From Microthrixaceae bacterium (GTDB lineage Bacteria > Actinomycetota > Acidimicrobiia > Acidimicrobiales > Microtrichaceae), in assembly GCA_020845705.1 (NCBI GenBank), contig JADLFH010000028.1, positions 1 to 64,000 on the forward strand: DNA of 64,000 nt, read 5' to 3'. Positions 52,717-60,995 of this stretch are shown here, in pieces. How positions within the stretch are numbered: the stretch's first letter is position 1; each line of letters opens with the position of its first letter. The position numbers and the translations under genes are program-made. Under the pieces are notes generated by a model, which was given only the letters and a program-made list of their open reading frames with translations, made no database searches and was not told the DNA's origin.

Positions 52717-53402
52717 GTCTCCTCCATCAGGGGACCCCAGACGACAACGCCGAGGGTGAGGTAGAGCGCCGCAACGATGCCAAGCATTCCCGCCCAAGGC
52801 CAGCCGCCCCCCGCTATCTCACCGAGGGCGATCTGAAAAGCGCGGGTCGCGCACAACAGGACGGGGGCGAGCACCGGAACCAACAGCAGCGGCAACGCCG
52901 TGTCGCGCACCTGGAGACCCGATGCGAGCGGGCCGTAGACCGCGCCTGCCGAGGCGATCGCGAGGGTCGCCGTTGCGGTGGTTGCGAGCAGAAGCAGCGG
53001 CCCCCGGAGCCGCACGTCGTAGAAGACCACCGCACAACCGGCCATCAACAACTCGACCACCAAGAGCTGGACGACCAGCGACAGGACCTTGCCCAAGAAG
53101 ATCCCCGCGGGGCGCAGACCCGACAGGCGCAAGGCGTCGGAGACCCCGTTTTGGCGTTCGATGGCGAAGTTGCGCTGCACCAGCAACACCGCTGCGAACA
53201 GGACCGTGACCCAAAACAGGCCGGGGGTCGCCCGCCGCAGGATCCCCGAGTCCGGGTCGAGCGCGAACCCGAACAACAACACCACCGCCAACACGAACGG
53301 GAGCACGTGGTTGGCCGCGACCCTGCTGCGGGCCTCCAGTCGAAGGTCCTTGCCGGCGATGAGCAATGCCTCGCCCCCGATTCCTCGAACAGACGAGCTC
53401 AT
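52713..53402 (-). CDS. ccmB: heme ABC transporter permease CcmB
   Basis: A 229-aa permease with six helices. The N-terminus (IAGKDLRLEARSR) and ERQNGVSDALRLSGLRPAGIFLGK loop are family-typical. With CcmA it forms the ABC complex that frees holo-CcmE from CcmC. ATGA overlap with ccmA. Confidence 0.92.
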   Translation of the reverse strand: MSSSVRGIGGEALLIAGKDLRLEARSRVAANHVLPFVLAVVLLFGFALDPDSGILRRATPGLFWVTVLFAAVLLVQRNFAIERQNGVSDALRLSGLRPAGIFLGKVLSLVVQLLVVELLMAGCAVVFYDVRLRGPLLLLATTATATLAIASAGAVYGPLASGLQVRDTALPLLLVPVLAPVLLCATRAFQIALGEIAGGGWPWAGMLGIVAALYLTLGVVVWGPLMEET

Positions 53403-54064
53403 GAAACCTGCTCCGCATGGGACTCGGCACACACGACCGCACCGCCCACGAGGTGGACAGACCTGGTTGCCAGCGCCTCGGCGCGATCGAGCTCGTGTGA
53501 GGAGAACAACACGGTGGCGCCCTGTCGGGCTGCCGAGCGGGCGAGCGCGTCGAGCTCGTCGCGGGCCCGCTGGTCGAGGCCTGCGTGGGGTTCGTCCAAC
53601 AGCCAAAGCGACGGACGCCGGATCACCAGTGCGGCAAGCCCCGCGCGGCGGCGTTGGCCCGTGGACAACCGCGAGACGGCGACGTCTGCCAGGCGCGACG
53701 CGACGCCGACGCGGTCCATCACCGCGTCGATGTCGTCGGTGGGTGCGCCCACAGCACGCGCCCAGAAGCGAAGGTTGTCGATGACCGACAGCTCGTCGTA
53801 GAGGCCGCTGTCGTGTCCCAACAGACCCACCATGGGCCGAACCGCCACACGATCAGCAACCAGATCCACACCCAGGACCCGCGCCGTGCCGGCGGTGACG
53901 CGCAACAGACCCGCGCAACAGCGCAACAGCGTGGTCTTACCGGCCCCGTTGGGCCCGGTCACCAACACGATCTCGCCGGCTCCCACGTCGAGATTCACAC
54001 CTGTCAGCGCAGGGAATCGACCGAGCAGCGCGACCGCGGAGCGAAAGTGGACGACAGGCTCCAT
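53399..54064 (-). CDS. ccmA: heme ABC transporter ATP-binding protein CcmA
   Basis: A 221-aa ATPase. Walker A GPNGAGKT at 37-44, signature LSTGQRRRAGLAAL and Walker B WLLDEPHAGLD. First gene of the nine-gene ccm operon, with every junction overlapping. It diverges from the sortase gene at 54135. Confidence 0.92.
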   Translation of the reverse strand: MEPVVHFRSAVALLGRFPALTGVNLDVGAGEIVLVTGPNGAGKTTLLRCCAGLLRVTAGTARVLGVDLVADRVAVRPMVGLLGHDSGLYDELSVIDNLRFWARAVGAPTDDIDAVMDRVGVASRLADVAVSRLSTGQRRRAGLAALVIRRPSLWLLDEPHAGLDQRARDELDALARSAARQGATVLFSSHELDRAEALATRSVHLVGGAVVCAESHAEQVS

Positions 54065-54120
54065 GGGGCTTCCCAAGGCTACCCACCGGCCTCGCGCGAC
54101 GGCCAAGCGGCACACGCCGG

Positions 54121-54126
54121 TACCGT
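54121..54126 (+). promoter_or_regulatory. -10 hexamer TACCGT
   Basis: Ends 8 nt before the ATG at 54135. Confidence 0.45.
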
Positions 54127-54134
54127 GGCCTGCG

Positions 54135-55130
54135 ATGTTCCACCGTGTGCTTGGTGCAGTAGGTCGCGTACTCATCACCGCCGGGGTGGTGATCCTGTTG
54201 TTCGTGGCGTTCCAACTCTGGGGCACCAGCCTCGAACAGGCCGGGCACCAAGACGAGCTCGCCCGATCCTTCGGCAAGGAAGTCCTGGGGCCCAGGGTCC
54301 CGACGAGGGAGGTCCGAGACGCCGACCATGCCGAGGACGCGGTGATCGAGGACCTCACCAAGATCGACCCCGCGACCGCCCCGCCCCTGGCCCCGGCGCC
54401 GAAAGGCACCTCGATCGGAATCATCGAGATCCCCAAGATCGGGCTGCGCCAGTTCATGGTGGAGGGCGTCTCGAAATCCGAGTTGAAGAAGGGGCCGGGC
54501 CACTACCCGGGCACACCACTGCCGGGACAGGCCGGCAACGCGGCCATAGCGGGGCACCGCACCACCTACGGCGCCCCGTTCAACCGGATCGACGAACTGC
54601 TCCCGGGCGACCCGATCCTCGCGTACACCATGCAGGGCAGGTTCCGATACGAGGTGATTGCTCCGCGGCCCAACGTCGGGATCCAGAACGGACCGGGTTG
54701 GTTCTCGGTGAAGCCGACCGAGACCTACGTGATAGCCCCGACCCCCGACAACCGGATCACTCTCACGGCGTGTCATCCCAAGCGGAGTGCCAGACAGCGA
54801 ATCATCGTTCAGGCGAAGCTGGTGGCCGAGCCGGCGGCGGCGCCCACCACCACGGTCCCACCCGATTTGCCACCCGAGACACCCAGGCCCGGCCCCGATT
54901 CAACACGCGCAGAGGCGCTGCGAGAGGCACAGGCCTCCTTGGGAGGCGACGCTGAGGCCAAGTGGCCGGCGCTGTTGCTGGGAGGCACCTTCGTTGTGGT
55001 CTACGGGTTGGTCTGGTTTGCCGCATCTCGCTGGAAGCGTCGATGGATCAACTTGGTCGCCCTACCCGGATACGCCGTGTTGTTGTGGTTCTGCTTCGTG
55101 TTCACCGACCGTTGGCTTCCCAGCATCTGA
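54135..55130 (+). CDS. class E sortase
   Basis: A 331-aa membrane transpeptidase. N-terminal helix (about 11-30), then the sortase domain with His141 (AGHRTTYGAPF), catalytic Cys213 in TLTACHPKRSARQR and an Arg at 220-222. Two further helices close the protein (LLLGGTFVVVYGLVWF and LVALPGYAVLLWFCFVF), an unusual C-terminal addition. Class E sortases in actinobacteria cut LAXTG signals; the toroid protein at 7513-8934 ends in LARTG and is a likely substrate. Confidence 0.88.
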   Translation: MFHRVLGAVGRVLITAGVVILLFVAFQLWGTSLEQAGHQDELARSFGKEVLGPRVPTREVRDADHAEDAVIEDLTKIDPATAPPLAPAPKGTSIGIIEIPKIGLRQFMVEGVSKSELKKGPGHYPGTPLPGQAGNAAIAGHRTTYGAPFNRIDELLPGDPILAYTMQGRFRYEVIAPRPNVGIQNGPGWFSVKPTETYVIAPTPDNRITLTACHPKRSARQRIIVQAKLVAEPAAAPTTTVPPDLPPETPRPGPDSTRAEALREAQASLGGDAEAKWPALLLGGTFVVVYGLVWFAASRWKRRWINLVALPGYAVLLWFCFVFTDRWLPSI

Positions 55131-55164
55131 ACAGCTCGGATACGGCTCGGTCCGGCCGATTTCC

Positions 55165-55170
55165 TAGCAT
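55165..55170 (+). promoter_or_regulatory. -10 hexamer TAGCAT
   Basis: Ends 7 nt before the ATG at 55178. Confidence 0.45.
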
Positions 55171-55177
55171 CGGAGCG

Positions 55178-55726
55178 ATGTTCAAGCCCCGTCGAGCGAG
55201 ACTCGCCCCGGCAACGCTGCTGTTGACAGCGACCGCCGTCGGCATCTCCGGCTGCTTCGCCACATCCTTCGAGACGGACCCGACCACCACAACGGCGAAG
55301 CCCACCACCACCACGTTGGTGCCGCGCGGCCTGCTGAGCCGCATCGACCAGATCCTTCCGGGCCAGTGCTTCGACCCTCTACCCAGCAGCGATCAGCGGC
55401 CATTCGCCGTGTTGGCCATCCCGTGTGAAGAACCGCACCGCAACGAGATCTTCGACCGGATCTCATACCGCGCCGAGGACGGCAAGCCCGCCCCCCGCGG
55501 AGCCTTGTTCCCAGGCGAGGCTGTCGTGCGCACCATGGCGGAACAGGCCTGCTACTCGCGGTTTCAGACGTGGATGGGCATTGCTTGGACCGAGTCGGAC
55601 TTCGACATCGAGACCTGGTTCCCCTCCGCCGCCTCTTGGGCGGGTGGCGACCGAACGATCACATGCACGGCGATGGAGTTCCGCGGCCGGCCCACCGAAG
55701 GGTCCGTGCGGGGCACCGGGCGTTGA
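55178..55726 (+). CDS. lipoprotein with septum-formation-like domain
   Basis: A 182-aa predicted lipoprotein. Signal peptide with lipobox GISGC (Cys26), a Thr-rich linker, then a globular domain with GQCFDP, AIPCEEPHRNEIF and a later Cys pair (ACYS, ITCTAM). This resembles the septum formation (PF13845) domain of actinobacterial cell-surface proteins. Four mature Cys suggest two disulfides. Function unknown. It has its own TAGCAT promoter box. Confidence 0.7.
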   Translation: MFKPRRARLAPATLLLTATAVGISGCFATSFETDPTTTTAKPTTTTLVPRGLLSRIDQILPGQCFDPLPSSDQRPFAVLAIPCEEPHRNEIFDRISYRAEDGKPAPRGALFPGEAVVRTMAEQACYSRFQTWMGIAWTESDFDIETWFPSAASWAGGDRTITCTAMEFRGRPTEGSVRGTGR

Positions 55727-55760
55727 CGCTGTCGGACCCGCTGTCGGCAACGAGGACCCT

Positions 55761-56495
55761 CTAGCTGCCCCCGAACCTCGGTGCTCGACGCTCCGCGAAC
55801 GCCGCCCGACCCTCAGCGAGGTCGTCGCTGGCCCACGCGCGGTGGAAGACTTCCTCGTAGGCGGCGGTCTCGGGCCGATGCTCCAGGAGGTTGAGGCCCA
55901 ACTTGGAGCCGGCGATCGACAGGGGGGCGAGGTGGGTGATCCGCTCCGCAAGGGCACGGGCCGCGTCGAGGTCTCCGAGCTCTTGGACGAATCCGAGCCG
56001 GTAGGCGTCATCGGCGTCGAGGACCTGCGCGGACAGCACCAGGTGACGAGCGGCACCCGGGCCGAAGGTGGCGGCGAGTCGTTCCAGGGTCCAGTGGTCG
56101 ACCATCAGGCCGAGCTTGGCCACAGGCACGGCGAAGCGTGCATCGGGCGTGGCGACCCGCAGGTCACACGCCAGCACGAGCTGCATCCCCAAACCCATGC
56201 AGCTTCCCGAGATCGCCGCGATCACAGGCACGGGCAGTGCCGCCAGGCGATCGAGCATGGCCCGGAGTCGCAGTGCGAAGGAGAGGTCCTCCAGCTCTTT
56301 CAGATCCGCTCCGGCGCAGAAGTGGCCCTCGGTGCCGGTGAGGATCACGGCACGCGTCGGGCTCTCCGCAATCGCTCCGACCGCCGCGTCGAGCGCCTCG
56401 ACCGCCGTGAGGTTCAGCGCGTTGCGCCGATCCGGCCGGTCGATGCGGATCGTAGCGACGAGCCCCTCATGATCGAGGTGTATCGGTTCGCTCAA
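55761..56495 (-). CDS. enoyl-CoA hydratase/isomerase family protein
   Basis: A 244-aa crotonase. Oxyanion-hole motifs are GHFCAGADLKEL and SGSCMGLGMQLVLACDL. The usual catalytic Glu positions read as VPVAKLGLMVDHW and are not the standard E/E pair, so the exact reaction (hydratase, isomerase or other) is open. TTG start at 56495. Same strand as, and 15 bp after, the phosphoesterase gene. Confidence 0.88.
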   Translation of the reverse strand: MSEPIHLDHEGLVATIRIDRPDRRNALNLTAVEALDAAVGAIAESPTRAVILTGTEGHFCAGADLKELEDLSFALRLRAMLDRLAALPVPVIAAISGSCMGLGMQLVLACDLRVATPDARFAVPVAKLGLMVDHWTLERLAATFGPGAARHLVLSAQVLDADDAYRLGFVQELGDLDAARALAERITHLAPLSIAGSKLGLNLLEHRPETAAYEEVFHRAWASDDLAEGRAAFAERRAPRFGGS

Positions 56496-56510
56496 TGTCT
56501 CAGTCTCCGC

Positions 56511-57899
56511 TCAGTGGGTGCCCGGTGGCACCTGGGGGTGGGGGACGGTCAGGGGCGGCAGTGTCCCACACTCCAGGGCGTCCGCCGCTCCCGCCGACGT
56601 GTCGGGCAACTCGGGCACCGACACGTCGGCGGTGGTGAAGTCGAGCACCTCGGCCAGATCCCCGCAGGTCTCGCGGCGCCACGCTGAAACGTTGGGCGCC
56701 TCGACGCCGAAACGGGTCTCGAGCAGCCGGAGTATCGACGTGTGGTCGAACACCGTCGAGCTCACCTTGCCACCCCGGCTCCACGGCGAAGCGACGATGG
56801 TCGGCACCCGAAAGCCCAGCCCTATGGGCGAGTCGCCGGCCCACTCCCCCGGAGTCCCCTTGGGAGCCACCGGTGGACGGACGTGGTCGAAGAACCCGCC
56901 GTTCTCGTCATAGGTGAGGAGGAACACCGTCTTCGCCCACACCTCTGGCTTGGCTAGCAGCGCGCCGAGCTTGCGTGCCGCGTAGTCGATGCCCGGGTAC
57001 GGGGCACCGAGGGCCGGGTGCTCACACAGCGCCGCGGGCGCCACGATCCAGCTCACCTGCGGCAGGTCGCCGCCGGCCACGTCCTGTTCGAAGGCGTCGG
57101 AAGCACGGTTGCGGATAGCTCCCTCGTGGAGTGGATGGCTCTCCGACAAGCCCTGGTACTGGGCGAACCACTTCAGAGGATTGTCGTCGAAGTCGTCTTC
57201 CTCGTGGTACACCCGCCAAGAGATGCCCGCCGCCTCCAGCCTCTCGGGATAGGTCTCCCAGTGAAAGGGCCCCTCCAGGTTCTCGATCACGGGACCCCCC
57301 GCTGCGCCCTGGGCGTCGATGCCCCCGGTGAAGGCGTAGAGCCGGTTGGGCGTGGTCGGCCCAATGACCGAGCAGAACGAGTTGTCACACAGCGTGAAGG
57401 CCGAGGCCAGCGCGTCGTAGTACGGCAGGTCGCCATGGTCGAAGTACGTCATGTTCACGTTCGCGAAGGTCGCGAAGCCGGTCTGGTCCCCGCCCGCCCA
57501 GTAGGTGTGCTGGGGGATCCAGCCATGTAGCGGGTCTCCCATGCATGCGCCCCTCGTCTCCCGGGGACGGATGGGGAACGGCAGGAGGAACCCGTCGGGG
57601 TGGCGAGTTGTGGGCTGGTACCACAGCGGACGGCCATCCGCCGCCGTCTCGACGCTCGGGTCCGCGAAGCCCCTCACGCCCGGACGAGCGCCGAAGTAGT
57701 GGTCGAAGGACCGGTTCTCCTGCATGAGGATCACGACGTGTTCGACATCGTGGATGGATCCAGGCTCGGCCGGCACCGTGCTCGATGCCACGGCCGCCGC
57801 GCCATCACCCCCCGCACCCTCACCCCCCTCCGAGCAGGCCCCCAGCACCAGGGCTGATCCGGCCGCCTTCAGCAGGTCACGACGGGATGTCTCGTTCAT
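56511..57899 (-). CDS. Tat-exported phosphoesterase, phospholipase C / acid phosphatase family
   Basis: A 462-aa secreted enzyme. The N-terminus SRRDLLKAAGSALVLGAC combines a twin-arginine motif with a lipobox (Cys22). The catalytic HVVILMQENRSFDHYFG is the metal/nucleophile motif of bacterial phospholipase C/acid phosphatase. Later, TYDENGGFFDHVRPP binds metal and FDHTSILRLLETRFG closes the domain. It would release phosphate or head groups from phospholipids outside the cell. Confidence 0.88.
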   Translation of the reverse strand: MNETSRRDLLKAAGSALVLGACSEGGEGAGGDGAAAVASSTVPAEPGSIHDVEHVVILMQENRSFDHYFGARPGVRGFADPSVETAADGRPLWYQPTTRHPDGFLLPFPIRPRETRGACMGDPLHGWIPQHTYWAGGDQTGFATFANVNMTYFDHGDLPYYDALASAFTLCDNSFCSVIGPTTPNRLYAFTGGIDAQGAAGGPVIENLEGPFHWETYPERLEAAGISWRVYHEEDDFDDNPLKWFAQYQGLSESHPLHEGAIRNRASDAFEQDVAGGDLPQVSWIVAPAALCEHPALGAPYPGIDYAARKLGALLAKPEVWAKTVFLLTYDENGGFFDHVRPPVAPKGTPGEWAGDSPIGLGFRVPTIVASPWSRGGKVSSTVFDHTSILRLLETRFGVEAPNVSAWRRETCGDLAEVLDFTTADVSVPELPDTSAGAADALECGTLPPLTVPHPQVPPGTH

Positions 57900-57954
57900 C
57901 TCAACATCTTGGCCGAGTCGAGTCGCCTACCCCGGCCCTGGGTCCGGGCCTAAA

Positions 57955-59823
57955 ATGGAAACGTCCGTACGGGGCGATTCGAAAGGGGGAACGCTGAGGA
58001 CCGACGACAACTGGTCGATGGTGGCGGCGGAGCTCGACGAACTCGCGCGCGACGGTGATCTGACCGAGTTCGGGCGCCGGGTCTGTGAGCTGGTCGGAGC
58101 GGGTCGCATGGCCGGCTTGGCCGAAGCCATCGACGCCCTGCCGACCTCGTCACCCGCTCCGCTGGCCATGCGAATGCTGCGGGCGGACCTCGCCACCCGC
58201 GATCAGTCGATCGAGCTGCACGAGCTGATCGCCCTCGAGAACGAGGCACGCTCAGCCAACGACCCGGTGATGTCGCTGTGGGGAACGGCGGTCATGGCCG
58301 AATGGGGCCTGTGGCGCGGTGATTTCGCCACGTTCGCATCGGTCTTCGGCGCGACACCCGACGTTCCCGCCAACGACCCTCTGGGAGCACTCGCCGAAGG
58401 GCGACGGCGACGGATCGCCACCCTTGTGGCCATGGTGACCGACCCCACAGCACCCGCAACCATCGCAGCGGCAGCCGACGTGCGGACACGTTTCGAGATC
58501 ACCGGCGTAGCGGAGGAGTTGGCCATCACCGACTGCGTGCTCGGATACGCACGGCTGTCGATCTCCGACGACCTCACACCTGAGCCGCTGGAGGAGATCC
58601 GCCGCGGCACGGCGCGCCTGGAGGAGCTCGGTGCCGACCGACTTCCGATCGGCCTTGCGTTCCTCTCGTGGTCCACCTACATGCGGGGCGAATTCGTCGA
58701 GTGCGCCGATGCACTCGACCAATTCGAGGAGGTGACAGCCGACGGCGCCGTGATGCCGCCGGTGGTGGCGGAGGGGGTAGCGATACTCCACGCGCTCTCG
58801 CGCCTGATCCTCGACGGCGTGACCGATCAGGTGCTCGATCTGCTCCGCTGGCACCTGGACCTACTGCGGCACTCGACGGTTCCCACCTGGTTCGTGGGCC
58901 CGGTGGCGAGCGATCTGATCGACCACGGTCAGGTGGAGTTGGCCTCCCAGCTCCACGACGCGGCCGCCTCGGTGCCCAACGTCGTGCGGGCCGCGCACCA
59001 GAGCATCCGCGAGGTGAACGCCCGCATTCGCATCCTCCGAGATCGTGATCCCACCGCGGTCGACGACCTCTGGGGCCTGTACGGGGACTGGGAATCCAGT
59101 GGTCGACTTCGCCGAGCTGCGGCCTCGGCGGTCCGGTGCTCGTGGTCGTGCCGACTCTCGGGCATGGAGGGTCACGCCGACCGTCTCATGGCGTGGGGAC
59201 TCGAGCGACTACCAGACCCTGCGGAACGCACGGTCTGGGAGTGGCGATATGTCGCTGGGCCGGTTTCGCCGACCACCACTCGGCGCGGCAGCCTGCGCGT
59301 CCTGGTACCCGATGTCGTCGTCGGTCGAGGCGAGCGCGAGATACTCCTGGGCGACATGCAGGCACGCCTGATGGCGGTACTCGCCGCCGCACGACGCCCC
59401 GTGACGACGGACTGGATCGTCACAGCCTTGTGGCCCGAGGCCGACCTCGACGCGGGCAGAAACCGGCTCGCGGCGCTGATCCACCGCATTCGCCAGCGCC
59501 TGGAGTTGCTCCCCGACGAGCTCCTTCGCCGTACACGACACGGTCTGGAGCTCGACGGCCACGGCTGGTCGATCGACGTGTGGAACTTCTGGGACCTCTC
59601 CTTGGGAACCCCCGAAGACCAGGAACGTGCGCTCGATCTCTACCAAGCCGACCTGGCCGGCCGACAGCTCGCATACGACGACCTGCTCGAGGAGCAGCGA
59701 GAGGTGCTGCGGAACCGTTGGGTCGACGTGGTCCGCTTGCTGGTGGAGCGCGGTCGCATGACCGCTCAGGAAGCCCAGGATCGGGCACACCGCGTGGGTA
59801 CCCAGTTTGCGTTGGACAGGTAG
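57955..59823 (+). CDS. SARP-like transcriptional regulator with C-terminal DNA-binding domain
   Basis: About 622 aa. Residues 20-440 form an alpha-helical, TPR-like sensor region. Near 455-545 follows a winged-helix domain of the OmpR/SARP type (TALWPEADLDAGRNRLAALI, IHRIRQRLELL). A shortened BTAD-like segment ends the protein (LYQADLAGRQLAYDDLLEEQ). The order is the reverse of AfsR/DnrI, where the DNA-binding domain comes first. A TAAAAT box overlaps the ATG at 57955, so the real start may be the ATG at 58018 or a CTG behind AAAGGGGG at 57994. Target unknown. Confidence 0.72.
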   Translation: METSVRGDSKGGTLRTDDNWSMVAAELDELARDGDLTEFGRRVCELVGAGRMAGLAEAIDALPTSSPAPLAMRMLRADLATRDQSIELHELIALENEARSANDPVMSLWGTAVMAEWGLWRGDFATFASVFGATPDVPANDPLGALAEGRRRRIATLVAMVTDPTAPATIAAAADVRTRFEITGVAEELAITDCVLGYARLSISDDLTPEPLEEIRRGTARLEELGADRLPIGLAFLSWSTYMRGEFVECADALDQFEEVTADGAVMPPVVAEGVAILHALSRLILDGVTDQVLDLLRWHLDLLRHSTVPTWFVGPVASDLIDHGQVELASQLHDAAASVPNVVRAAHQSIREVNARIRILRDRDPTAVDDLWGLYGDWESSGRLRRAAASAVRCSWSCRLSGMEGHADRLMAWGLERLPDPAERTVWEWRYVAGPVSPTTTRRGSLRVLVPDVVVGRGEREILLGDMQARLMAVLAAARRPVTTDWIVTALWPEADLDAGRNRLAALIHRIRQRLELLPDELLRRTRHGLELDGHGWSIDVWNFWDLSLGTPEDQERALDLYQADLAGRQLAYDDLLEEQREVLRNRWVDVVRLLVERGRMTAQEAQDRAHRVGTQFALDR

Positions 59824-60197
59824 CCGGGAGGCCTCCCCCTCGACAAGGAGTGGGCCCTTCGCGAACTTGCGTACGGATCCTGCCTCCGACGACGGAAACG
59901 TACGCAAGTTCGTGGGGTCTGCCGAGCCACACACCGGTTTTCGCCGCACCCCCTGGGCAGCACGCCACCCGTAAGCGTCGCGTTATCGAAGATCGGTATG
60001 GTGCCTTGAAATTCTGCCCTGGAACATTGCGCCCGCCCATGGTGCAGGGCTCGGAGGGAGGGAGACCCGCCGAGCCCGTCGGTGTTCCGGACAGGATCCG
60101 GAGTCCGCTGGGGGTCGCACCTCCAGGGCCTGTCGGCGACGGCGCCGCTCACCTCCCCCAAGGTGGCGGCGCAGATGTCGTTTTCGGGTGAGCTGCT
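59824..60197. other. 374-bp convergent intergenic region without a gene
   Basis: Between the ends of the SARP-like gene and an enoyl-CoA hydratase gene. It holds repeat copy E and, near 59970-60030, a comparatively AT-rich stretch. I see no credible frame, promoter pair or RNA gene. Confidence 0.5.
59862..59912. repeat. palindromic intergenic repeat, copy E
   Basis: Perfect 14-bp arms CGAACTTGCGTACG (59862-59875) and its complement (59899-59912) around a 23-nt centre that differs from copies C and D. It lies between two convergent genes. Confidence 0.8.
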
Positions 60198-60980
60198 CTA
60201 GCGGCCGGTCCAGACCGGTGGACGCTTTTCGAGAAACGCTCCGATTCCCTCCGCTGCGTCCTCGAATCCCGTGTTGACGGTGAGCAACGGGTGCAACATC
60301 CGCAGTGCCTCCGCGGCCTGGAGGCCGAGGGTGGCATAGAACGAATCACGCCCCAGCCGCATCACCGACGGCGACTTCGACGCGAGGGTTGCCGCCAGCT
60401 CCCCCACCGTTGAATCCAGTTCCCCCACCGCCACGAGCCTGCTGAGCAGGCCCAATGCATCGGCCTCCACGGCGTCGATTCGGCGTCCGGTCATCATCAA
60501 CTCGAGCGCCTTCTTCGGAGGCAGCGATCGGCAGAGTGGCACCGTGATCATGAACGGCCACAATCCTCTGTCGATCTCCGGTGTGCCGAAGGTGGCGTCC
60601 TCCGCCGCGACCACCAGATCACACGCCAGCGCAAGGCCGAACCCTCCCGCCAGGCAGTAGCCCCGGACACGCGCGATCGTCGGCTTGCCGAGCCCGTCGA
60701 GGTCCTGGAACAACCGCGCCAGCTCCCCGCGGCCCTGATGGACCGCCGCGTAGCCGGCGTCCGCGGCCATTCCCCCCAGATCGGCACCCGCGCAGAAGGC
60801 TCGCTCGCCGGCGCCGGTGAGCACGAGGCAGCGGACATCCGGATCGTCGTGGACCTCGGCGACCCTGGCCCGTAGCCCCGCAATCACCCCCCAGCTCAGC
60901 GCGTTGTGTCGTTCGGGTCGGTTGATGGTGAGGGTGGCGACGCCGTCGGCGACCTCGTACAGAAGTTCTTCCTCGGTCAT
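60198..60980 (-). CDS. enoyl-CoA hydratase/isomerase family protein
   Basis: A 260-aa crotonase. RAFCAGADLGGM and RGYCLAGGFGLALACDLV form the oxyanion hole; EIDRGLWPFM lies at the catalytic position. It belongs to the methylglutaconyl/enoyl-CoA hydratase type. The glycoside hydrolase gene ends 15 bp upstream on the same strand. Substrate unknown. Confidence 0.88.
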   Translation of the reverse strand: MTEEELLYEVADGVATLTINRPERHNALSWGVIAGLRARVAEVHDDPDVRCLVLTGAGERAFCAGADLGGMAADAGYAAVHQGRGELARLFQDLDGLGKPTIARVRGYCLAGGFGLALACDLVVAAEDATFGTPEIDRGLWPFMITVPLCRSLPPKKALELMMTGRRIDAVEADALGLLSRLVAVGELDSTVGELAATLASKSPSVMRLGRDSFYATLGLQAAEALRMLHPLLTVNTGFEDAAEGIGAFLEKRPPVWTGR

Positions 60981-60995
60981 CCCGCGGACGATAGA

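Noticed and set aside
59824-60197. A small gene or RNA in the convergent gap
   Set aside because: Frames have no coding-like composition and no stable structure other than repeat copy E.
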